In this document: positions 25,257 to 34,872 of the stretch, piece by piece
How the letters are laid out: the number at the start of each line of letters is the position of its first letter
Position numbering within the stretch: position 1 is the stretch's first letter
Source: Thermomonospora echinospora
GTDB taxonomy: Bacteria > Actinomycetota > Actinomycetes > Streptosporangiales > Streptosporangiaceae
Direction: 5' to 3'
NCBI RefSeq assembly: GCF_900108175.1
Contig: NZ_FNVO01000013.1
Coordinates: forward strand, 124,001-188,000
Length of the DNA stretch: 64,000 nucleotides
Made by a program: the position numbers and the translations under genes
Notes under the pieces: generated by a model
Told to the model about the DNA's origin: nothing
The model's database searches: none
What the model saw: the letters and a program-made list of their open reading frames with translations, nothing else

Positions 25257-25854
25257 GCGGCTGCGCGAGGTCGAGGGCACCGTCCTGGACCGCCCCGCCT
25301 ACCACGCCGACTCCGCCCGGGAGAAGGCCCGCCTCACCGGCGTGATCTGGAAGCTGGAACGGGCCCAGCACTTCAGCGAGCCGCACGACCCGGCCTGGCA
25401 GGCGCTGATGGACGGCGACTGGGACAGAGCACTGCGGATCTTCGAGGAGGAGCGTCCCGGCGTCCGCGAGAACGCGCGCTCCTACGCGCGGCGCGGCACC
25501 CCGTTCCGGCGGCTGCGCGTGGTCGAGCGTCCCGTCAGCCGCTATCTGCGGTGGGAGATGCACTACTTCCGGATCCTGGCCGAGGAGGGCTTCGAGCTGC
25601 GGGTCATCGACGCCGCGCGGCTGGCGGAGCTGGAACGAGAGCAGCCCGTCCCCGAGGTCGTGGTCCTGGGCGAGAAGGTGCTCTACCAGGTCCGTTACGA
25701 CGAGCAGTGGGCGCCGTGCGGTGCGCGCCGCATCACCGACCCGCAGGCGGTCAGGGCGACCGCCGCGCAGATCGCGGCGTTGTGGGAACAGGGCGAGCCG
25801 CTGATCGACTTCTTCCACCGCGAGATAGCGCCGACCACCGTCTCCACCTGCTGA
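25249..25854 (+). CDS. DUF6879 family protein
   Basis: A 201-residue protein. YHADSAREKARLTGVIWKLE and the aromatic region RYLRWEMHYFRILAEEGFEL, then VVVLGEKVLYQVRYD, match DUF6879, an actinobacterial family often placed near XRE/DUF5753 regulators. Function unknown. Translationally coupled to the preceding small protein (8-bp overlap). Confidence 0.8.
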   Translation: MLERLREVEGTVLDRPAYHADSAREKARLTGVIWKLERAQHFSEPHDPAWQALMDGDWDRALRIFEEERPGVRENARSYARRGTPFRRLRVVERPVSRYLRWEMHYFRILAEEGFELRVIDAARLAELEREQPVPEVVVLGEKVLYQVRYDEQWAPCGARRITDPQAVRATAAQIAALWEQGEPLIDFFHREIAPTTVSTC

Positions 25855-25867
25855 CGCCAGGGGTCCC

Positions 25868-26521
25868 ATGCCGTCTTCGCGCAGACCCGCCCGTCAGGGG
25901 GCCCGGCGGTGGTCGTCCATCGCGCTGATCCTCGTTCTGGTGGCGATCGTCGGCGCGTTCGGCGTCTCCCCGTTCCTGCTGGACGCCTACGACGGCTCGG
26001 CCGCGCAGTGGGAGCGCCGCAGCCTGATCGGGCAGACCTACGGGGCGGCCTCGGCGATCCTGTCCGTCCTGGCGCTGCTCGGGGTGGTGGTGACCCTCGT
26101 CCTGCAGGCCAGGGAGACCGCCCTGGCCCGCGAGGAGGCGCGGCGGACCGCGATCGCCGACCTGCTGCGGATGGCCATGGACGACCCCGATCTGGACGCG
26201 TGCTGGGGACCGGTGCCCGCCGGCCAGGATCTGCGGACCCGCAGGCAGCAGCTCTACATCAACATGATCGTCTCCGAGTGGCGGATGTCCTTCGAGACGG
26301 GGGCGCTCGGCCCGGCCCGGCTGCGCGCCATCGCCGCGGAGATGTTCTCCGGCGAGCCCGGCCGCCTGTACTGGGAGTCCGCCCGCCACCGCCGCCTGTC
26401 CACCTCCCAGAGCCGCAAGGCCCGCCGCTTCCACGAGATCCTGGACGAGGAGTACCGACGGATCCACCCCCCTCCTGACCGGCGGCCGGGCGGTTCCACG
26501 GTGGGGGGCGGGGAGCTCTAG
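25868..26521 (+). CDS. DUF6082-like membrane protein
   Basis: A 217-residue protein with two membrane helices (about 15-40: SIALILVLVAIVGAFGVSPFLL; about 62-82: ILSVLALLGVVVTLVLQ) and a cytoplasmic helical domain (ETALAREEARRTAIADLLRMAMDDPDLDACWG). This layout is that of DUF6082. It starts 13 nt after the DUF6879 stop and belongs to the same operon. Function unknown. Confidence 0.75.
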   Translation: MPSSRRPARQGARRWSSIALILVLVAIVGAFGVSPFLLDAYDGSAAQWERRSLIGQTYGAASAILSVLALLGVVVTLVLQARETALAREEARRTAIADLLRMAMDDPDLDACWGPVPAGQDLRTRRQQLYINMIVSEWRMSFETGALGPARLRAIAAEMFSGEPGRLYWESARHRRLSTSQSRKARRFHEILDEEYRRIHPPPDRRPGGSTVGGGEL

Positions 26522-26530
26522 CCTGGCCGG

Positions 26531-26887
26531 GTGGAGGACATCGGGGAGCTGGCGGATCGGTTGCGGGAGTTCGCGGTCGCGCGGGAGTGGGAGCACTATC
26601 ACACGCCCAAGAACCTGGTGATGGCGCTGGCCGGTGAGGTCGGTGAGCTGGTCGCCGAGTTCCAGTGGCTGACGGCCGAGGAGTCGGTCCGCGTCATGGA
26701 CGATCCGGAGGCCGCCTCGCGGGTGCGCGCCGAGCTGGGTGACGTCTTCGGCTATCTGGTCCGGCTGGCGGACGTGCTCGGCGTGGACCTCCTCGACGCG
26801 GCGGCGACAAAGCTGGAGGCGAACGAACGACGCTACGACCCGGCCACCTACCGCGGCACGTTCCGCAAGGCGCCTCCGCTCCCCTGA
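26531..26887 (+). CDS. MazG-like nucleotide pyrophosphohydrolase
   Basis: A 118-residue all-alpha NTP pyrophosphatase of the dCTPase/RS21-C6 group. EVGELVAEFQWL and ELGDVFGYLVRLAD supply the E-x2-E...E-x2-D metal-binding acids. It hydrolyses (d)NTPs to NMP and pyrophosphate, a house-cleaning or dCTP-trimming activity. GTG 26531 lies 9 nt after the previous stop, so it is part of the same transcript. Confidence 0.9.
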   Translation: MEDIGELADRLREFAVAREWEHYHTPKNLVMALAGEVGELVAEFQWLTAEESVRVMDDPEAASRVRAELGDVFGYLVRLADVLGVDLLDAAATKLEANERRYDPATYRGTFRKAPPLP

Positions 26888-27013
26888 CCCCGGCCGTACC
26901 GGCGGGCACGGAGAGTTTCGCGGACCGGCGGCGGGAGGATGTCCGGGGCGGGCCGGTGGCTTCGACGTCTCTGGTGGAGGGCGCCGGGAGGTGTCCGCGG
27001 AGAGGAGCAGAGC

Positions 27014-27435
27014 GTGAAGTACATGATCATGCTGTACGGGTCGCAGCAGGATTACGACGTCCTGGCCGGTAAGGACGCCGACGGCAAGCCCGCCTGGGCG
27101 GCGCAGGACGTGGCGCGGATGCACGAGTTCATGGGGGCCTGGAACCAGGGCCTGGTGGAGTCCGGGGAGTTCGTCGACGCCCAGGGCCTGACCGCTCCCG
27201 TCCACGCCCGCCGGATCCGGTTGCAGGACGGGGTTCCCGTGGTGACCGACGGGCCGTACCCCGAGACCCAGGAGGTGCTGGCCGGCTACACGGTCGTCGA
27301 GTGCGAGAGCTTCGACCGGGCCACCGAGATCGCCGCGCACCTGGCGAACACCCCCCGTCCGGAGGGCGCGGCCCTGGAGCACGAGTGGTACGTGGACGTG
27401 CGGCCGATCGCCGACTCCCACGCCGAACTGGAGCT

Positions 27436-27439
<4 letters not shown>
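27014..27439 (+). CDS. YciI/DGPF-domain protein (ECF42 partner)
   Basis: A 141-residue YCII-like protein containing VVTDGPYPETQEVLAGYTVVE, the DGPF motif in a DGPY variant. GTG 27014 is used (AGAGGAG upstream); the ORF could extend 25 codons but without a ribosome site. It overlaps the sigma factor gene by 4 bp (GTGA). DGPF proteins are the constant neighbours and targets of ECF42 sigma factors. Confidence 0.88.
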
Positions 27440-28695
<1,256 letters not shown>

Positions 28696-28816
28696 CCGCT
28701 CGGGTGCTCTCCTGGTGATCCGGCCCGCACCTGCCCGCCGCTGACGTAGGGGACGGGCTCCTTCTGGGCGGTTCGCTCCTGCGGTTCCGTCGGTGGGCGG
28801 GGCTAGGCTGCCGGGC

Positions 28817-31800
28817 ATGTCGAAGATCATCGACTATGGGCGGTTCGCGGAGCGGCTGGCCCGGGTCATGCCGCGCTGGGACGAGCGGGAGCGGATGCCG
28901 CAGGCCGAGTTCGCGGCGCATCTGGCCGACACCGGGCCACGGTGGGAGCTGCTGCGGGAGTTCCAGCAGGAGTGGGGGTACGAGCCGCCCGGCGGGGCGC
29001 CGTCCTGGCCGCGGTGGTCGGAGGACGCGCACAAGGAGTACCTGCGGCGGCTCAAGGCGGAGGCGACCGGGGAGGAGGAGGATGACGAGTTCGCCGGGGT
29101 CGATCTGGCGTTGCCGATCCCCCGGGCGCTCGACGAATGGTGGGATCTGCCGTTCAACTCCTTCACCTATCAGCCGCGGCTGTACTGGACGAATCCCGAG
29201 TGGCCGCCCACGGTGCGGCCCGACCCGTCCGGTTACGGGGTCTCCGAGGGGCTGCCGGAGGACAACCCGTTCGTGGGTCCGGGCGAGGATCTGCGGGTGT
29301 GCGTGTTCAAAGCCGAGTACCAGTACTGCAACGAGTGGGGGTACCCGGCCGCCGAGGCGCACCTCGCCGACCCGCGGGTGCTGGTGAGCACCGAGGACGG
29401 CTGGGTCGTGCAGAGCGGGTCCATCTCGGAGTTCTTCCTGCACCTGGCGCTCGAACGGCTGCCCCCGCACTTCGGGTGGACCCTGGAGTTCACCTACGGC
29501 GACTTGAAGGAGGACCCGGGACTGGTGGAGCGGGTACGGGCCGCCTACCCGGAGATGGGGCTGCGTCCGTGGCGGGAGCTGGCGCAGGAGGCGTACACCT
29601 ATGGCGCGCCCGACGCGATCATCCGTCATGACGTGGGCGAGGGCGACTACCCGCTGAGGGTCTTCGGCCGAAACCGCGCCGCCTTGGAGCAGGTGGTACG
29701 GACACTCGGGGTCGAGCCGACCGAGGAGATGTTCTCGCCGCCCTATTACGAGGGGGCCTGGCTCGACCTCGCCCCCATCACGCTGGCCGTGGGCGACGCC
29801 GACGACGAGGGACGCTGGAAGGTGCGCGAGAGCCGCACGCAGCCACCGGTCACCCTCCCCGACGGTCCGGCCCCCCTCGGCCGCCCGGTGGAGACGCCGG
29901 TGGCCGGCCCCGGCGACCCGGCCGAGATGTCCGATGGCCCGGAGGCCATCGGCCCCGGTGGCCCGGTCCGGGCGGCGGACGACTCCCACGACCTGGTGAC
30001 GGCCGTCGGTCGTGATGGGGGCCTGCTCGCCGCCGGGGGCCGGGACGGCGGCGTACGGGTGTGGTGGGACGGGGACGAGCGGGGCCATGCCCTGCATAAC
30101 GGGCCCGTCACCGCCCTGGCCTGCTTCAACGTTCCCGGTGGGGCGCCGGTCGTGCTGAGCGGTGACGAGCGGGGGGCGCTGCGGCTGTGGGATGTGCGGC
30201 GTGAGCCGCTGGCGCGGCAGTACGCGCGGCGTGCGGCGCCGGTCGTGGCCGTCGCGGCGGGGAAGCCGCCCACCGGGCTCGCCTTCGCGGCGGCCTGGGC
30301 GGACGGGCTCGTACGGCTCTGGGACGTCGACTCGGGTGAGAGCGCCGACCTGAAGCTGGGCACCGGCATTGGCGCGCTGGAGCTGGGGGACGACGGCACG
30401 CTGACCGTGGGCGGCGGCCACGGCACGGTGGTGCTGGAGTTGAGCCCACAGCGGCTGTGGCCCCGGCGTGACCTGGTGCTCCGGCTAGAGGAGACCGACT
30501 GGGACGGGCTCGAAGCCGCCGAGGGAACCGCCGGCGAACTGCCCGACGAGATCCTCACGGTCGCGTTCGGCAGGGAACGCGAGGCCGAAGAGGCGCTGCG
30601 CAAGGTACGGCGGGCGATCCATCGGCCCGGCGCGGCCTTCCCTGCCACCGCCCCGGCCGCCGCGGTCCTGCTGGACGTGGCCGCCGGACCCGCCTGCCAG
30701 GTCCGGGTGTCCGTGCTGTCCCTGCTCTCCAACGTCGCGGACGTCCTGACCGACGATGAGATGCCCACGGGTGAAAGCGCCGTCCGACGTCTGGCGCAGG
30801 CGACGTTCGAGGCGGTCGAGGCCAGGGTGCCGATGCTGCTCGGCCTGCTGGACGACCCCGACCCGCTCGTCCGGGGCGCGGTAGCCGTCGTCCTGTCCTC
30901 CTTCCCCGGGCACCGGCCGCCGCTGGTCCCCGTCCTCCGGGAGCGGGTGGCCGGCGAGACCGACCCGGGCGCGGCCGGGGCGATGGTGATCTGTGTCGGG
31001 GTGCTGGCCCGCGACAGCGGCGAGCCGGTGGTGGAGTGGCTCACCGGCCTGCTGGCGGAGGAGCACAGCCACGAGGTGCGCATCGCCGCCGCGCTAGCCC
31101 TGCTGGAACTCGACCTGGAGGAGTACCCCGACGGCCTCGCCCCGGCGATCGCTGAGGCCGGCCGGGAGTCGGCGCTGGACGCCCAGCTGTGGACGGGCTC
31201 CAAGAGCGGCGCCGAACTGCTGTACTCGATGATGAGCATCCGGCTGCCCGCACAGGTGGACTTCGTCCGCTTCGGTCTGGCGGCTCCCGGCGTCTCCACC
31301 GTGGTCCGTACGGTCGAGCATGCCGGTTTGTCGATGCGCAGGTGGCGGGCCGCCCCGGAACGGATGCTGCCGCTGCTCGCCGAACTGCTGCACGAGGAGG
31401 AGCCGCAGATCCGGGCTGCGGCCGTCACCGAGATCTCCAAGGCCGGTCCCGCCGTGGCCGCGATGGCCGACGCGCTGGTGCCGCTGCTCGGCGACGAGGA
31501 CGAGACCGTCGCGGCGGGCGCGCTGGAGGCGCTGGCCCGGGTCGGCGACTCCCGCTGCCTGCCCGTCCTGATCGGGTCCGGCATGCGGCGCTGTTCGGAG
31601 TACGCCGTCGCCGGTATGGCCGCGCACGCCACGGAGCTGCTGCCGCACCTGCGCGCCTTCCTGGGCGCCTCCTCCGGTGCTGGTCCGGGCGCCGATCTGG
31701 GCGCCGCGGGTCACGAGGACGCGCGGCTCACCGCCGTACTGCACGGGCTGCGGCACTGGAATGTCGCCCCGCTGCTGCCCGAGCTGCTGGGCCTGCTGGA

Positions 31801-32374
31801 ACGCGGCGTGGCCGTAGCGGACGTCGCCTCGTTGCTGGCCGGGCTGGGCGCGGCGGCGTCCGATGCCGTTCCCGCGCTGCGGGCCAGGCTGGACGACGAC
31901 ATCCCGCAGATTCGCCGGGACGCCGCCTGGGCACTGTGGTGGATCACCGGAGACGCCGGGGAGCCGCTGCGCGTCCTTGGGCCGTGCCTGTCTGAGACCC
32001 TCGACGACACCACTGCACAGCGGCTGTTCGACCTCGGTACGGCCGCCGCCCCGGCCGCACCGCTGGTCGAGCCGCTGCTTGAGGACGAACGGACGGCCGG
32101 GGCCGCCGCATGTGTGCTCTACCGGTCGACCGGGGACACCGAGCGCACCCTCCCCCACCTGACGGCCGCCGTCGCGGCGACCCCGGTCGGCATGCTCGCC
32201 ATCCGCTGCCTCACCGAGATCGGCTCACCTGCCGCCGCCACGATCCCGGCCCTGCAACGGATCGCCGGCTCCGCGTACGTCCAGGCCACCGCCCCCGAGG
32301 ACGACCTCATCGCAACCGACCTGACCTACCGCGACCTGGCCGCCACCGCCCTGGCCCGCGTCACCGGCCCCTGA
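28817..32374 (+). CDS. Large WD40/HEAT-repeat chimera
   Basis: A 1185-residue scaffold-type protein with no catalytic motif that I recognise. Residues 1-330 are a unique N-terminal domain rich in Trp/Tyr (EYQYCNEWGYPAAEAH; FTYGDLKEDPG). After a Pro/Gly linker, about 393-550 hold three WD40-like blades (VRVWWDG, LRLWDVRRE, VRLWDVDSG), too few for a closed seven-blade propeller alone. About 615 to the end is a series of HEAT-like helical pairs (VRGAVAVVLSSFPG, IRAAAVTEISKAG, IRRDAAWALWWITGD). ATG 28817 (MSKIIDYGRF) is likely. It is transcribed singly. The role is probably protein interaction; it could also be an SMI1/KNR4-like immunity or repeat sensor. Confidence 0.72.
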   Translation: MSKIIDYGRFAERLARVMPRWDERERMPQAEFAAHLADTGPRWELLREFQQEWGYEPPGGAPSWPRWSEDAHKEYLRRLKAEATGEEEDDEFAGVDLALPIPRALDEWWDLPFNSFTYQPRLYWTNPEWPPTVRPDPSGYGVSEGLPEDNPFVGPGEDLRVCVFKAEYQYCNEWGYPAAEAHLADPRVLVSTEDGWVVQSGSISEFFLHLALERLPPHFGWTLEFTYGDLKEDPGLVERVRAAYPEMGLRPWRELAQEAYTYGAPDAIIRHDVGEGDYPLRVFGRNRAALEQVVRTLGVEPTEEMFSPPYYEGAWLDLAPITLAVGDADDEGRWKVRESRTQPPVTLPDGPAPLGRPVETPVAGPGDPAEMSDGPEAIGPGGPVRAADDSHDLVTAVGRDGGLLAAGGRDGGVRVWWDGDERGHALHNGPVTALACFNVPGGAPVVLSGDERGALRLWDVRREPLARQYARRAAPVVAVAAGKPPTGLAFAAAWADGLVRLWDVDSGESADLKLGTGIGALELGDDGTLTVGGGHGTVVLELSPQRLWPRRDLVLRLEETDWDGLEAAEGTAGELPDEILTVAFGREREAEEALRKVRRAIHRPGAAFPATAPAAAVLLDVAAGPACQVRVSVLSLLSNVADVLTDDEMPTGESAVRRLAQATFEAVEARVPMLLGLLDDPDPLVRGAVAVVLSSFPGHRPPLVPVLRERVAGETDPGAAGAMVICVGVLARDSGEPVVEWLTGLLAEEHSHEVRIAAALALLELDLEEYPDGLAPAIAEAGRESALDAQLWTGSKSGAELLYSMMSIRLPAQVDFVRFGLAAPGVSTVVRTVEHAGLSMRRWRAAPERMLPLLAELLHEEEPQIRAAAVTEISKAGPAVAAMADALVPLLGDEDETVAAGALEALARVGDSRCLPVLIGSGMRRCSEYAVAGMAAHATELLPHLRAFLGASSGAGPGADLGAAGHEDARLTAVLHGLRHWNVAPLLPELLGLLERGVAVADVASLLAGLGAAASDAVPALRARLDDDIPQIRRDAAWALWWITGDAGEPLRVLGPCLSETLDDTTAQRLFDLGTAAAPAAPLVEPLLEDERTAGAAACVLYRSTGDTERTLPHLTAAVAATPVGMLAIRCLTEIGSPAAATIPALQRIAGSAYVQATAPEDDLIATDLTYRDLAATALARVTGP

Positions 32375-32448
32375 CCACCTCCCACGAGAGGCGTGTCCGG
32401 CAACCGGTGGCCGGGGCCAAGCGGCACGAATTCACCTGGACGAACGCT

Positions 32449-32940
32449 TCACTTGACCTCGCGGAGTCTTCCGGTCTCAACCTCGTAGATGAAGCCGCGT
32501 ACCTGGTCGGTGTGCGGGATGGAGGGGTCGGCCTTGATGCGGCCGATGGACTGGCGGACGTCCTCCTCCAGATCGGCGAAGGCCTCGGCGGACCAGTCGG
32601 GCTTGATGCCGGTCTCGGTCTGGATGGTGGCCTTGAACTCGTCGTCGGTGAAGGTGAGCATCCCGCAGTCGGTGTGGTGGATGAGGATGATCTCCCGGGT
32701 GCCCAGCAGACGCTGGCTGATGGCCAGGCTGCGTCGCTCGTCCGCGGTGATCACGCCGCCGGCGTTGCGGATGACGTGCGCGTCCCCCTCGTTCAGGCCG
32801 AGCAGTCCGTAGGGGTTGAGGCGGGCGTCCATGCACGCCACCACGGCCACGCCCTTGGCGGGCGGCAGGGGGAGGTGTCCCTTGTCGAAGGACGCCGCGT
32901 ACCTCTCGGCGTTCGCGAGCAGCTCGTCGGTCACGCTCAT
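32449..32940 (-). CDS. Beta-carbonic anhydrase
   Basis: A 163-residue beta-class carbonic anhydrase interconverting CO2 and bicarbonate. Zinc ligands Cys36, His89 and Cys92 and the Asp38-x-Arg40 dyad are in place (ACMDARLNP, HHTDCGM). Short, single-domain form common in actinobacteria. ATG 32940 has AAGGAG upstream. Convergent with the WD40/HEAT gene. Confidence 0.93.
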   Translation of the reverse strand: MSVTDELLANAERYAASFDKGHLPLPPAKGVAVVACMDARLNPYGLLGLNEGDAHVIRNAGGVITADERRSLAISQRLLGTREIILIHHTDCGMLTFTDDEFKATIQTETGIKPDWSAEAFADLEEDVRQSIGRIKADPSIPHTDQVRGFIYEVETGRLREVK

Positions 32941-33039
32941 GGGGTGCTCCTTATGTCTGGCGCCGGGCTCCGGACCGCACCTCCACCATATTCCCTACCA
33001 AGTTAATAGGCAATATGGACGCGTCCAGGCGGGGCGGGG

Positions 33040-33561
33040 TCAGTCGCTGAGCCCGATGTGGAGCAGGGTGGCCCATGCCTTGGTGACCAGCAGCAGGTCG
33101 TTCCACACGATGTCGTGGCTGCAGCACATGTCGGGCGGGATCTCGCGGTACGAGCCGCCGTGCGAGGACAGCTCGTAGGCGCGCCGGACCGGCCCCAGAT
33201 GGGCCTCCAGCACCTCGGCGAGGTCGTCGGTGAGCGCGGTCACCCGTTCGATCTCGTCGGCGGACAGTTCCAGCTCGGGAGGATCTTTGGGCGGCCAGCT
33301 CCGGACGGTCGGGATCTGGGCATGGACCAGTTGGTGCAGCCGGTCGCGCCAGGGCCGCCCGACCCGTTCGGCGACCGCCGGGCACAGCGGGATCCCGGAC
33401 GCCGTGTACAGGGCACCGGCCAGCTCGACCGGCGCGCGGGACGGCTCGCCGGCCTCCGTGACACCGCACAGGTAGATCGACACGACGTGATCGCAACCGG
33501 CGAGCAGTTCCTCCAGCGGCGCGGCGATCTCCGCGACGGCATCGGCGACTTGGTGGGACAT
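33040..33561 (-). CDS. Uncharacterised protein, 173 residues
   Basis: Not recognised. ATG 33561 has GAGGG upstream. The protein is mostly helical, with several His/Cys residues (CDHVVSIYLC, PDMCCSHDIVWND) and no signal peptide or membrane segment. Codon use is like its neighbours, so it looks real. Confidence 0.6.
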   Translation of the reverse strand: MSHQVADAVAEIAAPLEELLAGCDHVVSIYLCGVTEAGEPSRAPVELAGALYTASGIPLCPAVAERVGRPWRDRLHQLVHAQIPTVRSWPPKDPPELELSADEIERVTALTDDLAEVLEAHLGPVRRAYELSSHGGSYREIPPDMCCSHDIVWNDLLLVTKAWATLLHIGLSD

Positions 33562-33627
33562 GGCACCACACCCTCACAGAACGGAGTCGGCGGAGATACC
33601 TGATTTCCTCCCGGCCAAAGGAGCGCA

Positions 33628-33795
33628 GTGCCAGTCCGCCCCCTGACCTCACGCGACCCCGTACAGATCAGCGGATACCGGTTGCCGGGACGGCTCGGCG
33701 AAGGCGGACAGGGCGTGGTCTACCTCGCCGAGTACGGATCGGACGAGCAGGAGCCCGGCGAGCAGAGCCCGGAGGCGCAGGAACGCCCAGGGTGA
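33628..33795 (+). pseudogene. Serine/threonine kinase N-terminal fragment
   Basis: GTG 33628 with AAAGGAG upstream opens a 55-codon frame containing ISGYRLPGRLGEGGQGVVYL, the beta1-beta2 P-loop of a Hanks kinase, then stops at 33793. In another frame just after it, VCLLKVGHSLTGRLRER looks like the VAVK strand displaced by a frameshift. The catalytic core is missing. This is a decayed kinase gene; an expressed 55-residue peptide is possible because the start signals remain. Confidence 0.68.
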
Positions 33796-33894
33796 GAGCC
33801 GGTCTGCCTCCTGAAGGTCGGACACTCCCTCACCGGACGGCTGCGCGAGAGGCGGGGTGCTCCTCCGGAGTCGGCCGGGCTGCGGAGGCGGCGG

Positions 33895-34617
33895 TCAGGT
33901 CGGTAGGCGTTCGGCGGTGGCCTGCATGTGGGCGGTGGCGTTGCGGGTGACGGGCTCGCCGTGGCCGAAGCAGGCGATCTCGGTGTCGAGGGTCGCCAGG
34001 CGTTTGAAGGAGGTGGCGGCCTCGGCGGTGTCGAGGTTGAAGACTCCAAGGATGATCGGGGTCTGCGGGTCCGGGGACTGCGGGTCGCGGGCGGCGAGGT
34101 CGCCGGTGAACAGTACGCGCGGTCCGGGCAGGTGGAGGGCGATGCTGCCGTCGGTGTGGCCGGGGACGGGCACCACGTGCGCCCCGCCGCCGAAGTCGAG
34201 GACGTCGCCGTCGTCGAGTTCGCGGTCGACGCGGACCGGCTCGGGGCGGCCGGGAGGGAGGCCGGCGTTGGCCCGTTCGAAGATGGGGCGTTCCCAGTCG
34301 GCCAGGTTCGGCGGCGGCTCGGGGGCCTCGCCTCGGATGATCGGCGCCTCGGCGCGGTGGGCGTACACGGTCACCTCTCCCCAGGCGGCGATCTCGGCCG
34401 CCGCGCCGACGTGGTCGACGTGGCCGTGGGTGAGCACCAGCCGCCGCACGTCCGACGGCCGGTGTCCGAGGGAGCGGATCGCTTCGGCGATCTGGGGGCC
34501 GGAGCCGGGGGCACCGGAGTCGATCAGTGTCAGCCCGTCGGGGTCCCGCCACAGGTAGACGTGCCCAACGGGGAAGCGGAGGAAGTACAGGTCGGTGGTC
34601 AGCCGGATGACGTCCAT
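33895..34617 (-). CDS. MBL-fold metallo-hydrolase
   Basis: A 240-residue metallo-beta-lactamase fold hydrolase. The metal motif THGHVDH gives His64, His66, Asp68 and His69, with PGHTDGS, FTGDLAA and a C-terminal GHGEP histidine. This glyoxalase II/YflN-like type hydrolyses thioesters, lactones or phosphoesters; the substrate is unknown. The start context is weak. Divergent from the nuclease at 34873. Confidence 0.88.
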   Translation of the reverse strand: MDVIRLTTDLYFLRFPVGHVYLWRDPDGLTLIDSGAPGSGPQIAEAIRSLGHRPSDVRRLVLTHGHVDHVGAAAEIAAWGEVTVYAHRAEAPIIRGEAPEPPPNLADWERPIFERANAGLPPGRPEPVRVDRELDDGDVLDFGGGAHVVPVPGHTDGSIALHLPGPRVLFTGDLAARDPQSPDPQTPIILGVFNLDTAEAATSFKRLATLDTEIACFGHGEPVTRNATAHMQATAERLPT

Positions 34618-34872
34618 GCGGCCACGCTAGGAAGCCGTTCCGATCATGCCCAGGGAGCTACGCCCTCGGCGGATCGGCTGTGGGCGGAATCGGAGCGCCT
34701 GGAGCCGTCGGCGGAACCGGAGCGCGGGGAAGCGGTGCCGGGTCGGCGGACGCCATGTTCCGGCGCGTTGCCCGGCACCAAAAAGACTAATCGGCATAAA
34801 TCCGGAAATTCATGGTTGATTGAGTTCACATGTGCTCTACTGGAGATCCACTCATCCGACGGCTGGAGCGTC
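34618..34872. promoter_or_regulatory. Divergent promoter region upstream of the PD-(D/E)XK gene
   Basis: About 255 bp with a notably AT-rich island (34780-34850). It lies between leftward MBL and rightward nuclease genes. No gene seen. Confidence 0.4.

Noticed and set aside
33928-34872. N-terminal extension of the PD-(D/E)XK nuclease back to 33928
   Set aside because: It is the antisense of the MBL hydrolase gene. The nuclease starts at ATG 34873 after an AT-rich promoter region.
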